DNA from: Diadema setosum
Lineage: Eukaryota > Echinodermata > Echinoidea > Diadematoida > Diadematidae
DNA: 64,000 bases
Assembly (NCBI GenBank): GCA_033980235.1
Contig: CM067067.1
Span: forward strand, 19,597,239-19,661,238
Direction of reading: 5' to 3'
Part shown: piece after piece, positions 35,301 to 50,300 of the stretch
Layout: every line of letters begins with the position of its first letter
How positions within the stretch are numbered: position 1 is the first letter of the stretch
The notes under the pieces: generated by a model
What the model saw: the letters and a program-made list of their open reading frames with translations, nothing else
Databases searched by the model: none
What the model was told of the DNA's origin: nothing
Made by a program: the position numbers and the translations under genes

Positions 35301-38300
35301 AAGGTCAAAGAAGTCAAAGGTCAAAATTCTGTGTAGAAGTTTTGAAGCCCTCACCTAGTGCCATCACTTAAAGCAAACGGAATTGAAATCGGGTTACAAA
35401 TGGCGAAGGAGTAGCATTTTGTAGCAAAATGTACAATATAGGTCAAAAATCAAGGTCAAAGGTCAAAGAAGTCAAAGGTCAAAATTCTGTGTAGAAATTT
35501 TGAAGCCCTCACCTAGTGCCATCATATAAAGCAAACGGAATCAAAATCGGGTTAGAAATGGCGAAGGAGTAGCATTTTGTAGGCAATGTACAATATAGGT
35601 CAAAAATCAAGGTCAAAGGTCAAAGAAGTCAAAGGTCAAAATTCTGTGTAGAAGTTTTGAAGCCCTCACCTAGTGCCATCACTTAAAGCAAACGGAATTG
35701 AAATCGGGTTACAATTGGCGAAGGAGTAGCATTTTGAAGCAAAATGTACAATATAGGTCAAAGGTCAAGGTCAAAGGTCACAATTGAAATTCTGTATAGA
35801 AGTTTCAAAGCTCCCATGTAGTGCTATCATATAAAGCAAACAGAATCAAAATCGGGTTAGAAATGGCGAAGGAGTAGCATTTTGAACATTTTGATCACAC
35901 ACGGACGCACACACGGACGGACGGACGCACGGACACACACACGTACGGAGCCCGTTTCATAGTCCCCTGCTCGAACTCGTTCGGCGGGGACAAAAAACTC
36001 CTTCCATTCCTCCAGAGTAACCATATACACAAACAGTTTACTTCTATGACTCAAAGAAAAACACAAAATACATCGGCGGACTCACTTGAAGATGACATCA
36101 TCGACGTTGGTGAGGGTGACCCCAACACTCTGCAGGAGAAGGTTGAGGGCGTTCTGTCTCGCATTGGCACTGGCACTGAGCAGGGACTTGTCTTCTTTTC
36201 CCGTCTCCGACAGCGAGAAACTCACATGGATCTGCAGGACAGGGGCAGAGAGTGGTATTCTGATGGTCAGATATCAGCTTCATCCACTTTTTTTGAATGC
36301 GATAAATGCTGAATCCAACAAATGTAGAATCTGACAAACATTGTGACAAGAGATTAAAACATGTTCACATAAACTTGATTATATGTATGACAGAACACAC
36401 AAAAGCATCTGAAGAGTTGCCAAATTCAGGTGAGAACAAAAAGTGTAATACAACGGAGAAGAAAGGATTTGGCTCCCTTCCTAATTACATGTGGGATAGA
36501 ACTGCCTCATTACAGCTTGTACACTGCTGGTGACAGTCATGAAAGAAAATGCAGCTATCTGCAATTTTCTCAATGTATCAGAAAACAAGCTCAATGCAGT
36601 GACTACCAACATTGTTGTTATATCATGCCACTTGGCGAGCTGCTATGTCAAATCACCAGTCTTTGTCAAACTCCAAGGCCCCTCACAGTATGAAAATGGA
36701 GCCACTCTGCCAGCAGCCAATGGCTATGAAGATACAAAGATTTGATGGAGAGTTGCAGTTATTCTCTCCTCACCTTGAGTGGAGAGAGATGGAAGGAGTC
36801 GTAGAAGTTGAAGTCCTTGGCGAGCGCCACCTTCACGTACTCGGCATCGGCCAGCTCGGACTTGACATTCTGCTTGTCAAGCTCTAAGAGGGCAACCTGA
36901 GAGGATACAAGCAGAAAAACATGCTGTACATGCCATATGTTTAGGTTTCTTTTTTGCAAAATGGGACTTCCCAAAAATTTCACGACTGGTTAAATTTGTG
37001 ATCGTGGAGTACAGTCATGGATAGAGGAATGCAGTTTGTATGTGCACATCACATTCATATCAGGATCAGAGTCATTATTTTTGTGTGCTTGGAAATTTGG
37101 GAAATAACTCATGAAATTCATGTAAAAAACAACCCGCAAAATATATGGCGTAAACAGTAGAAGACATGTCCATTAACCTTCCACATCATAAAAGCATAAC
37201 ACAAAAGAATTTATTATTACATAAAGTGGCTAGATAATGAGTCTACTTCAGTCAATATAGTCAAAAAATTTATAGGATCAATCATACATCTTGCACAAAC
37301 TACTACGAAACAAACAAACAAACAAACAAACAAACATTCGAAACGTTTTGGCAGCCGCCCACTGACCCTGTCGACGACCTGCTCCTCGTCGGACTGGAAG
37401 ATGGCCACGACGTTGGCGAGGAAGCCCATGTCCACCTTGACGGCCATCTCCTGCACCAGCAGCTTCAGGTACTTGATCTGCTTCACCGTGCTGTAGTCAG
37501 AGAAGCGCACCATCATGCTGAACTCAAGCAGCTGCTTTGGAGCTGGGATGATTAAAAACAAATGAAAATAAATCAGATATAATAGTAATTCACATACCTG
37601 CATTTGGTGAAGGAACAAGACAGGTGTAGTTTGGAATTAAAAAAAAAGTGATATCAATTGGCAGAAAAAAAAAGCATATTGGTGGACAGAGGAAGAAGGA
37701 GATGAGTGATTATAAAGGAACAGATAAATAGACAAATGGACAGACGGACAAAGATGTAGAGACCAGTCCATGATATCAATAGACTGTTAAGACATGTTAG
37801 ATAAATTAGATATTTAGCTTTTTATCTACAAGATTTGATAAAGAGCTAATATATTAGATGGTTATGGCAAAAAGAACATGAAGTGATACAAATCAAGACC
37901 AAATGAGTGACTGAAGAAGCACTACAGAAAATGTACATAGAGCTCTTGTGCTCTATGTGTATCAATGCAACTTCATACAAGGGCAGGAGGTTAATACACA
38001 CACAAACACAGAACAATTATGATAAAAACTATTTCAACACTACCACATTGGAATAGGTAGCACCTTTTTGATATAACAGCTTGTTATGCAGCCTTTGTAC
38101 ATCTGAAACAAAGATATCACACACAAGTCTTGACAGCTACTAGAGCAGCGCTGCTAAACAAACTACATCAACGCTGCCTACACCAACTCCAACAGCTTCC
38201 ACAATGCACTCACCACTCTCAGCTGCCTACACCAACTCCAACAGCTTCCACAATGCACTCACCACTCTCAGCAGCTACCGTCTTGGGGAGGGGCACCAGT

Positions 38301-41300
38301 GCAACTGGGGTGGGGAAGATGGCGGCGGGCATCTGGTTGTCCACCTGCAACCTGTTGATGGTCACGTGGACCTGGAACTGGTGGCTGGAGGTCCGGACCT
38401 GGGCCCAGACACCTGGGTGGTAGGTCCTCCTCACCGGCTGCTTCTTAGGGGCCAGCATCAGCATGCGGCCATAGTCCACCTGCCAGGTGGGAAAATATAG
38501 AATGATGTACCGTTCAATGGTAAATTTTGTTGAGTTATGATATTTTTGTTTGGTGTTGTTGTTGGTTTTTTTTATTTACTAGACACAGTGACTCATCTAC
38601 TGGTCAATTCAAGATATGAATTGATCTTAATATGATCTGATTTATCACTAAGATTATCACTAGGAAGATTTGTATCAAGTATCACTTTCTATCAGTCACC
38701 TCCCTCCCCTCCAACACACGAGCACGAAATAAATGTGAGAAATGTGAGAAAACCAATGATATGTATAACATCTTATTTTCACATCTTGTGCATTTGCATT
38801 TACTGTCATCTTGACTTTTGGCTCTTGACTCTCATAGTGTAAAATACTGAACTGAAGGTAGACTGCACATTGACTTTGAACAACATCACTGCAATATTGG
38901 TTACCGAGGGATACGGACATAATGATGATGATGAAGATGTTGGTAGTGGTGATGATAATAATTCTGACAAGAATGGCAATTGGGATGACATCAGCTAAAT
39001 GGCAAAAAAAAAAAAAGAAACAAAGATGATGACCTTGATTATGGTAATGACTGATGATAAATGATTACTCATGATTATGACTGATGATGAATTCTGACAT
39101 TGATGATAATAAAGCAGTGCCCTCTTGGGACCGCCTCACCTCCATGCCATGGTCCAGTTTGTAGAGTCTGGGAGGAAGGTCCTTCTGGTCACTTGCGTCC
39201 AGCCCTGCTTTGATGAAACCCTCCTCGAGGATCTTCATCTCCTTGCCGCTCAGGTCCTTGTAGCGTCGCCTTACCTTGTTCTGCCAGATCACTCCAGAGC
39301 TGTCCAACAGAAAAATGTATATCAACAGTGGTATATGTATCTCAAACTTTCTCACAGGTGCATGATGAAACGTGGACATCAATACCTTTGCAACCATCGC
39401 TACAAATGTGTTTCAACAAGTGACAGGAAGAGACCACATCACTCATGAACCCGTGACATTCCAGAATTAGAGGAGTTATGATGCATTTTACGCAACAGTC
39501 AAATCTAAACATTTCCATTAATTTCAAAGATGCACTTATACTGGAACAAAAAAAATAGGTACTGTATACGCTGAATATTTCGCAAGGTTTTTATCTTTGC
39601 GAATTTCGCGAGTCAGGTGCTATTCACGAAATAAAAGACATGCAAAAATATTGACCCTGATCCCGATGTGAATGTGACGTACGCGTGTGTACTTCTCCAT
39701 TCAGTACAGGACTCCACGATCGTGAATTTTACCACTCGAGAAATTGTTGGGAATTCCCGGTTTGTGAAAATTTATACTCACGAAATATATGGCGTATACA
39801 GTAGTCAAAAGTAAGAAAAAATTCCAAGATCATCATAGGCAACTAGTAACCCAAATTCTTCCTCTGATACCATTAAGTGTGATAACATGAATCAGGATGA
39901 ATGTCTATTGCAGTGAAAGGTATGAATGCTATTTCGATTGATAGAAACGTACGTTGTACATTATCATCGACTGGGGGGCGTGTCCATTCATACCTGATGA
40001 GACCGATGTATGCCACTTCCATCCTAGAAATGTTGTTCACCAGCGAGAGGCCAATGCCTGGAAGTGAGACTACCAACTCCAAGTCAGGTTGCTCCAACTC
40101 CGCAGCCTACACAGGAAACAAAGACCACTGAGACTTCTGCTGCTAAATATGACTTGTGTGATGTACAAAACTTGCCCTAACTACAAACACTGTTGAATTC
40201 AAATCATGAGCATTCTAGAAAATAACACAGAGCAACATTCAGTATTACAGACAAACAGTTATACCTGTGTGATATTAAGGTCGATAGCAAGAATCAGCAC
40301 AAAACGATGTCCAAACTCATTTTCCTACTAGCTATGATATACCACTCAATGACTTGGAGGGGTGTTTATAATCAACAAAACATATCACAAGACCCACTAA
40401 TACTGCTTTCATAATGGCAAATTTACGTAATACATAACAAAAAAAAAATATATTCATATATCAGACTCTTTCATGGACAAAATATTTAAATCACAGCTAT
40501 TCAATCTCCAATCCCAAAAGGCACATCACCAACAAGCATGGAAATAATCTGATTCATACCAACTTCTGTATCACCTGTTTAAATATATGCAAGGATAACT
40601 GAACAATAGGTTTTTCAGGAGCAAGTACAACTAGAAATGTCGCTACAGCGACTGGTTATACCCCCGCCAAACAACATTTCATAAGCTTTGGTCAAAACAA
40701 CATTTGATAAGCTTTGATAAAAAAACTGAGGAAGTAGTTAAATCCGCAAGATCTTTCCTTGATCTTCTGCCATTAATATGCCGTTACCATGGCAACGTAC
40801 TTTCGGGTACTGTCGAAAAATGCGTCTTGCACATCTACAACCAAAGGCACACATCTGTACCAAGTTTCATGGAAATTGGGCAAAAACTGAGGAAGTAGTT
40901 TGCAACACAAAATTTTCCATCAGTTTGGCTCATAATATGTGAGCTGTTACCATGGCAACATACTTTTTATCACTGTCAAGAAATGTGTCATGCTGACCTA
41001 TATCCTAAGACAAACATTCAATATGAATTCCATGAGAATTGGAAGAACACTAATGAAGCAGTTTTGCCATGAAGCATTTTGCCCTATATTTTACCAATAA
41101 CATGCCGTTACCATGGCAATGCACTTTTTGCCACTGCGGAAATATGTGTCTTGCACATTAACATATTCAGATGAACATCTGTACCTAATTTCATAAAAAT
41201 TGATCAAAAACTGTGGGAGGAGTTCGCGACGCAAGATTTGTACCCATTTTTGCCCATAATATGCCGTTACCATGGCAACGTACTTTTGGGTACTGTCAAA

Positions 41301-44300
41301 AAATATGTCTTGCACATCTACAACCCAAGGCACACATCTGTGCCAAGTTTAATGGGAATCGGTTGAAAACTGAGGAAGTAGTTCACGATGCAAGATTTGT
41401 ACCCATTTTTGCCTAAAATATATGCTGTTACCATGGCAACGTACTTTTGGGTACTGTCAAAAAATACGTCTTGCATATCTACAACCCAAGGCACACATCT
41501 GTGCCAAGTTCTATGGGAATCGGTTGAAAACTGAGGAAGTAGTTCGCGACGCAAGATTTGCAACGGACCGACCGCCCGACCGACCGCCCGCCCGCCCGAC
41601 CGACCGCAGACGACTATAATTAACTCCTCCAAAACCCACGAAACGTTTTGAATTTTCAACCATCATCGAGGCAGTGCAAATCGGGCGTTCTCATTTTCAC
41701 CAAAATTTTACCTTCTCATATCTCTGCTATACATTGACCAAAATTGCTCAAACTTTCAGTATCAATGCAAAATCATGATTTCTATCTACATACGAAAAAT
41801 CAGGAGAAACGATTGAGAACTTTTTAAGATATTCAACATTTCATGTTTCGCTGTCTCGGAAAACTACCCTCCGATTATTTCCAGACACATCTGGTCGCAC
41901 CACTTAATATTCATGAAACTTGACATACATATTCATTAGACATGGGCGGACGTTCGCAGGGTGGTGTTCGCTTTGCCGAAGACCTATTTTTGAAGTTACA
42001 AGTGAAAATAAATGAGGTATGTTGTCAGAAATCTCAAATTGTACGGGAGCAGCAAACGAGAATGATGACGTCATATTCTAAGAAAAACTGATTTGCGCTT
42101 GCGCAATGAATGGACTTTCCCATGCTGCTTCGATCCAGCAAGCTGATTGGTCGATGCAGTGCAGTGTACTGTCACTGCGCGAGATGCGAGGTGGCTCCAT
42201 GCTGTGGGTGCCTAGTACACTGCACATGCATGCTAGGCTGTGAGAGTGGGCTGGGTGGTGGTGTTGATAAGTACAATGTAGTTCAGTGTGCTGCAGGGGA
42301 CTTCGCCACCTCAAAAACAAGTACTTACGTTATCAGAACTGGCCTATTAAAAAGAAAGTAGCCAAAATGTGAATATCTATCAGCTATGATACCAGTTGCA
42401 AATTCATGACATTGGATTATTCGGACTTTACGCAGATTTTACTGCACTAGTAAGTAACATTACAACTACGAATTCCCTGTACGAGTTACGATCAGAGTAC
42501 TGCAGTGCCGTACGGCACTGAAGCACAGGTGACGTGAGAGCAACAAAGATGTGGGTACGTGGGACTGTACCCTGTCTTCCCGTGTGCGAATGACTATGAA
42601 ATTTCGTGCTCGGAACGAAGGTAGAAAGTGCACCTCTTTCGATTATTTCCAGACATATCCGGACGCATGACTTTTCGAATGTGATAGTTAAGAGTTTCGT
42701 AAAGAAATATATACTTAGTAACATACTTGAAAGTTTTTTGTTGTTCACGAAGTCAAAATGTGAAATTTTAGCAACGTTTTTTGACAATTATTTTACGTTT
42801 TGAGAGTGAAGTTATTCTCCATTTTGGAATATTTTAATCGTCGTTATTTAAAAAATGAAACATAATGACAGGTTAAAATGAGGTTTTTTCTTTTCATAAC
42901 CATTTGGATTATCAAAAAATATGAATAAATAGTAAAGTTACAGCAGTTTTGCTACGACACTTTCCTAGCGGTTTTCATGCGAAACGTGTTCACTCAAGAG
43001 GAAAGCGAGGTCAGGTCAAAATGAAAACAGTGAGTTAATTGCACCCGTCCGCTGCGACTGCTTCAACCTTCGCTTAGCGGGGGTATAAAAAATAAAAGAT
43101 TAACATGTACTAACAAAAAGCATTTTTGTTTTTTGTTGTAGCCTCTGCTAGTGTTGTTGCTGTTGCTCTTTATCGCTGCTGTTTGTTTTGATGAGCCAAT
43201 GCACTTTTGCAGTTCCTTTTGTTATGCACAGGCTCACAAACAACCACTGCAAACACACACACACACAAACACACACAACAACAACAATCAAAGGGATGTC
43301 TGACAATACAAGGGGGGGGGGGAGGAAGAAAAGAAGGAGGAGGAGTAGTAGAGGAAAAAAGATGACTGACCTGCTGGGCTTTGGTTGCTAGGGCCAGGTC
43401 CTCCGTGAAGAGGATGATCCTACTGGTGCCGTCCAGGAACGACACCCAGTACAGCATCTTCTGGTTGGCCTGTTTCACTTCGCCGATTCCATCCTTCGTG
43501 AGGGTAAGCCGGCCATGAATCACACAGAAAGGGGGAGGAAACAGTCAGTTACAGGCAAGAGAGAGAGAAAAAAATAACCCATAAAGAACTTCTACTGGGT
43601 CAAGATTTACACTACCATAAGCTGCAGAGGCTCCTGAAATGTTCTCTTAGCTTATCCACGGATGATATTGAGGTTTTTAAAAAAAAAAAAAAATGGAAAT
43701 CAACCATTTTCAGGTGATTTTGATACATGGAAAAAGCAAAATGTGCATTTTTTAAAATTTCTATTCATTTATTGATTTTCTTAAAATTTGATTTTTGTGT
43801 GTATATGACTTGAGAAAAAAAAATTGAAATCAGATTTCAATCTACAGAATATCATGCCTGCATATCATAAGGCAGAGGGTTTCAAAATTAATAACTTCAT
43901 CACAAAGTGCTCTTACATCTATTTCAATCTATGAATGACATTGTTTATCCTTTGATTAAAATATATACACATTTCTGGCCAAATTAGTTGGAAGTTGTTT
44001 GTACAACATAAGAACAGTTTAAGAAATTGAAATGCAAGAATTTACATATTCCCCTTAAAATCAAGCCTAAAATTTTGCAAAAGCATGGATATGATGTCAT
44101 CTATTCAAATTCTCTGTAGTTTGTTTAAAATATCCGGCATTAAGTGGAATTCTGAAAATATTTTCTTTTACAAAATAATTCCAATATTTGTGTGAATACT
44201 AGGGTCATAGAATTACACAATAGCTCATTGAAGATACGCATTCTTTTTAATCTGCCACCATTCCAGACAGAATGCATGAATCAATCATAGCCCACATGAC

Positions 44301-47300
44301 ACCACTGCCAGGTTTCATCTCTGACGAAACAAAATTTCAACATGCAGTGGATGCTTTACTGGTGCCACATGTTCAACCATGACTTTATCATGAAGATCTG
44401 ATTATTTTGATTTTTTTTTTTGAACGCATCACCATGGCAAAAAGAAACCATAGTTCCAGGTTTAAACACCGGCATATGTTACCTTTATATGATTTTCATA
44501 TATCTCTACAAGAAACTTGAATAAAAATGAATGAATACATGTGACACATATGACTGGTTTTAATACTGGAATAACTTCAATTTCCTAACCATTACAAATG
44601 TAAAAAAAAACAAAACAACTCAAACAAAACCCCTCAAACTCTAAATATGATTACAAGACTAATCAGTCATTCAGCTGTAGGTGCATTTCTTCTTCTTCTT
44701 CTTCTTTTTTTTTTTTTTTTTTGAGGGGGGGGGGTTGTGATAGGTTATCAAGGTACTTGACATCTAAAGGTGCAAAAAGAAAACAAAAATTGCAAACATA
44801 CAATGCTGCAAAAATACACTGTTGTTGTTGGATTTTTCCCCCGTGATGAAATTATGCAGAAACTTTAAAAAAAGCACACAGCTCCTACTGAAACAAGATG
44901 TAAATGCACATTCAATTAATACTGCATCCATACTTTTGCACTTAAGAATTTCTGAACTTGGTGTGTGCGATGGCATTACATAACATTAGATCTTTACAAA
45001 GTCTTCTTGTCTTGTTTTTCCATTACAAATCTCTTTACAGAGCAGTTGCTACATGGATACCGTGCTAAAGAAACTTAAAACACTCGCCATGATCTGTGAC
45101 GAAATTGCACACAAACACACGCGTGTAAAACAAGCAAGAACATCTCAGAGATTAAGCGCATGGTCAGACTCTTTGCAGGGACACAATGGCTTTCTGCGTA
45201 ACATGGATGGCACCCACAATGTTCACGACATCATTCACAAAAGACAATACAAATGGGTTCTTCCTGTCTGATCACTGAAATGCCCTTTTGCAGACACAAA
45301 CCATTTCAAACTGGATGGATATGGAAGTCCCATGTGACGGCAAAATATACTGTGAACTTCTCTGACAAGGAGATAAACATGCACCATATGGCTACAACGG
45401 TCACCCCTTGATTCCTGATGACTATTCAATCACATTAAATTCCCAAGATGAAAGATGAAGGAAAACATTGATTTATTTTAAACAAAAAATATCAATAACA
45501 TCTGAAAAGAAGACTAGACTGGTCGGGAATGGACAGATCAGTCTGCTTGTATAACAAAGATTTCAAATCATCATCTGTGATAAAAAGGAGCATAAACTGG
45601 ATGAAAGACTGAATGGGGGGGGGGGGAGGGAAAGTACAAATTGTAGGGATTAAGAATTACATGTAACTCTTCATGTGCCGCAGTGCAAACCCCGTGCTAC
45701 ATGATTCGGAGATGACAACGCCGAGCACTTTTGGGAAGCATCCTTTTTTCCAAAACCATGTAACCTCTTATAGAAACATCTTATGCTAGACATGCATTCA
45801 GCAAAGTTGTACAGAAAATTCTAAGCTTAGCTGCTATGTACATTTTGTGACAAAGCTATGATTATTTCTCTCACAAATGGCCAGTACAGCAGTAGCTACG
45901 CCATGTTCTTTTCCAGGTTTGGGAGACCTGACTTTTGCAGACACAACCGCGACAAAAATTAGAAGTTACCAAACCCCCCCCCAAAAAAAACAATGGAACA
46001 CAACTCCCTATTCAAACACCAAGCAACGCAAGTTACATATTTGAGGGATAGACTAGTGGATGAGGTTTTATTGTACTTAGGCATTTGATGATTTATAAAT
46101 TGGTTTGGGTGAGATTGTGTGTTGAGCAAAATATGCGATCTTGGCATGCCGTCAATTGAATCGGCCATGCGAATGTGGCACATAAAGAGTTAAGGACTAT
46201 CAATAGCAGGGGAGATGGAATGAAACTTGGCAATTGGCAGGAGAGGGAGGATATCTGTACCAATGAGACACACACAGTCCTTGTTACACTGGATTGGTGA
46301 TGCCGTTGAAAAAATTGACCCATGACCAATGAATTAGTCTCCTGTGGTGATGCATCCATTCTCTTTTCCCTCTAAAGAAATCCATCTACAGCACAACAGT
46401 TCTAAATTTTTGACAGGACCCACAACAAGACCTCTTTTGATTCCAAACGATCCATCAAACCCCCCCTTGCTCGTCCAACTCAACATAACATGACTGAAAA
46501 AAAAAAAAGAAAACCCAAACCAAGCCCAAAACTTGAAACAAGTTTCTGGGATTTGGACATTTTAAAAAGTGCAACAACAAAATTTGTTGCACTTTTGTTC
46601 ATATCTAATATGAAACTAATACCAACATAGCAGCATTTCAGAGGTACTACTAACACTGTAGATGGATGTCTTGAAATCAATGCAAAACAAACTTTTCAAA
46701 ACTCTTTGTAACATGAGGCAGATCAAGGGACCATAACTCGTGTGAATTACTTACAGTTATGACAGAAAATTTATGTGTTTCTGTTTTCTGAAGCAAAGAA
46801 TGGGAGGGTATGCAAAAATGTGAGAAAGACACAAAAATAGGCACAGGTGGGCACCGATGTGCCCTGGGCACATTGGCAAATGTTGCTCTGTTCACATATG
46901 GCAGGTCATTCACAATTTGGAGAAATTAGTAATCCACTATGGACAATGTGCAATAATGGATGCAAATCATTTTTCTCAAAACAGCTCTTGAATATGTTCA
47001 GCATATAAAACACATCACAACTAGGACACAAAACACATCACACAACTAGGACATTTAAAGGGAAGGTAAACCCAAAGAGCAATGTGGATTGAGTGAAAGC
47101 AGCAACATTAGTAGAATACATCAGTGAAAGTTTGAGAAAAATCGGACAATCGATGCAAAAGTTATGAATTTTTAAAGTTTTGGTGTTGGAACCGCTGGAT
47201 GAGGAGACTACTAGAGGATATGACGTATGAGTGGACGACAATACAAAGAAAATATAAAGGATATTCAACAAAAATTCACTTTTCTAGAATTATGAAAGAG

Positions 47301-50300
47301 CAGTGGATCAACCGCTTTCAGAAAGCAGGGGGAATAATTGCTACCCTTAACATATGTCAATATCAAGTTGATAGAATTTGTAATTTTCATGAAAAATGGA
47401 TTTTTGTAGTATTTTCTTTATATTTTCTTGATATTGTAGTCCACTCATACGTCATAACCTCTAGTAGTCTCCTCATCCAGCGGTTCCAACATCAAAACTT
47501 TAAAAATTCATAACTTTTGCATCGATTGTCCGATTTTCTTCAAACTTTCACTGATGTGTTCTACTAATGTTGCTGCTTTCACTCAATCCACATTGTTCTT
47601 GGGGTTTAATCTTCCCTTTAAAGGTACTCATAACCAGGATTATAAGAGGGTGCCGTTACACGGACTTGCACTTATGGATCTGCCATGTTCTAACTGTCCG
47701 AATTCAATGATCGAGTATGCTGAGTATCTTGAAAATGGTCACTATAATATCAATCTCAGTTTGTTTCTTGATTCGGCCATTGTACCTGGTTGAATTCGCC
47801 TACTATGAATGGATCCTTCAAAGCCAAAGTAAGTTGCTTGCTACATGTACACTGTAGCTAGAAGTGGAAACTTGCATGTAAATACATGATCTACTTTGAT
47901 TGACAGTTATTAACCCTATTCTAACTGGGCTATTTGAGACCAAGTTTTTACGGGGGGTGGGGGTGGGGGAAGGCAATTTGACCCCCCCCCCCCTTCAGAT
48001 TTCGGCCCCCGATCACATGAACGCCGCAAAATTTCGCCTGAAGATAGAGCCAGATGTCAACTACAGGATTACATAGTCTTACGATAGAAAAATATTGGCT
48101 TTCTATTTTTAGTAAATTAATTATGCAACTTTACGCATGAAATCACATTTTTACCTATAACTCCATTAAAAAGACTGAAGGATTGCTAATTTTTTTGTGT
48201 CAGAGTTCCTGAAGACACACTGAACAATATTCTTGTAAAAAATAGTACAATCAAAATCAGTTTCTTTTGTTTTTTATTGTTTTGTTAATTTTTGTACGTA
48301 TCTTATCATTTTTTCAACCTTTTGTTTTTCATTGTTTGTGGCACGTTGCGGAATCGTGGCACGAAATGTTGGGGAGGGGGGTCAATTTGATCCCCCCTCC
48401 CCCAGGTAGAACAGGATTAAAGGGACTGTACAGTACTGGTTGAGGTAGGGATTCATGTTTTGAACATTCCTAAGTGAGATAATGAAAAGCCTCCTATGAA
48501 ATATGAAAGAGCATGTAATTTTAGGAAGGATTCAACGTTTATTTGATGAAAATTGGTTTTCAAATGGCTGAGATATCCAAAAAAGTGCTAATAATAAAAG
48601 GCGACATGCCCCAACTTTATTAGTAACTCTTTGCTTCACCTTGTTTTTGGATATCTCAGCCATTTCTAAACCGATTTTCATCGAATAAACTTTTGATACC
48701 CCTTAGAATCGCATGCTCTTTGACATCTCATAGAGTGGTTTCTGAATATCTCACAAAACGTTAAAAGCTAAATCTTCACCTCGACCAGAACTGTACACAC
48801 CCTTTAACTAATTTTTGCATTATTTTGTTATCTTTATAGTGAAGATGGTGGTGATCCCCATGCCATCCAATAGTGCTCTCTTTAATCCCGGGCAGTGTAC
48901 TGTTAACAGTATTAACAGACTGTTTTGGAGGTACAAATAGATTCTCTAAAGCCAGGAAACAATCACTACTGATTATATCTACACATTCAGACATACACTA
49001 TAAAACACTTGTACTACTTACACAATACAGGTGGATGGATCTTGTGAAAATGAAGAGTACTACACATGGAGTCAGTATGTTTTCAAAGCTGATGCTTTCA
49101 GCTAAGCATGCTAACAACAAAGATAAGAAATAACTGTTTTGGGTTTTTTTTTTTTTAATACAGGTAATGGTAAAAACACTTCACTGGATGGATCCTCCAC
49201 ATGTGTAGTTAAAGGGAAAGGGGTGGGGGTGGAAGTGCACAAGACATGGTAGATAAAGAAATTTTGGCTGTGTTAAGTGAGTGACAGGTTGGCGTGGCTA
49301 TATCTGTACCTTATTGAGTGTGTTCTTGTTCTCCTTGCCATCGACAGTCCACACCAGCTGACGCTTGCCTGTCGGGTTCTGCCAGGTGTATAGCATGGTC
49401 TCCTGGGATGCCAGGAAGAGTTTATCCTCCACCCCGCTGTGCAATGGATACCATAAAAAAATGATGAGGACATTCTAAATTGGCTTATCAGGAATGTGAG
49501 GTGTTTTTTTTAGTTCATCGGTCTTTCTAATACATTTCTTTGGTTGACTGTGTGGTCATCTGATACTTGTTTTTCTTTGATTTGGATGAATACTCTCATT
49601 ATTCTCATTATGCCAGTATACATGATATTGTGCACCAAATCCGAGGTGATGTGGTTTGTATCACTCAAATAAATTGCGTTTGTTACATACAGTGTAACAA
49701 ACGCAAACAGAAAGCACATTTTGCATTTTGTCAGTTACACCACGACAAAGCTTCAGTGTTTCCATCTTTCATGAGCACATACTAGTACCATGTTTAGAGG
49801 TTTAATGGATATTTTGAAAACACACCCATGATAAAATGGGTATTGCTGTTTCTAATTTGTGTGCTGAACAGCATGGAGTATTCAAATCCATGGAGTATGG
49901 GAACCAGCGTACGACCTATATTTTCAGGAACAGATATTGAGACTAACTTAGCCTCTAGAGTGTAAACTTGACCAGACATTTATTCTGCATAACACATGAT
50001 TTGCTTACGATCAGTCACTAGTAAAAAAAAATAAGGACCAGTACATATTATCATTTTTTCTGGACATTATTAGTATAATTACCCACACTTGTTACCTTTG
50101 AAAAGTCCAAACACCTTCGACAATAGCCTTGGGCGCATCAGAGTGTTGCAAAGGCACCATGCATGGGTAATTCTTACTCATCCCCTAACTGATGTGTATC
50201 ATTATCACCACACAAAACTGCATGATGAAAGAGATCCAAATCAAACGACTGGTTGAGAGTGTACACACAACTAGGCATTTATTTGTACCATCACTGTGTA

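Noticed and set aside
34747..35996. CRISPR-like array
   Set aside because: The units are whole-length tandem repeats without unique spacers, in an animal intron, with transposon-like ends.
46093..46359. 88-aa - strand ORF
   Set aside because: No similarity to VPS13 or another family, and not needed to join exons 8 and 9 in frame.
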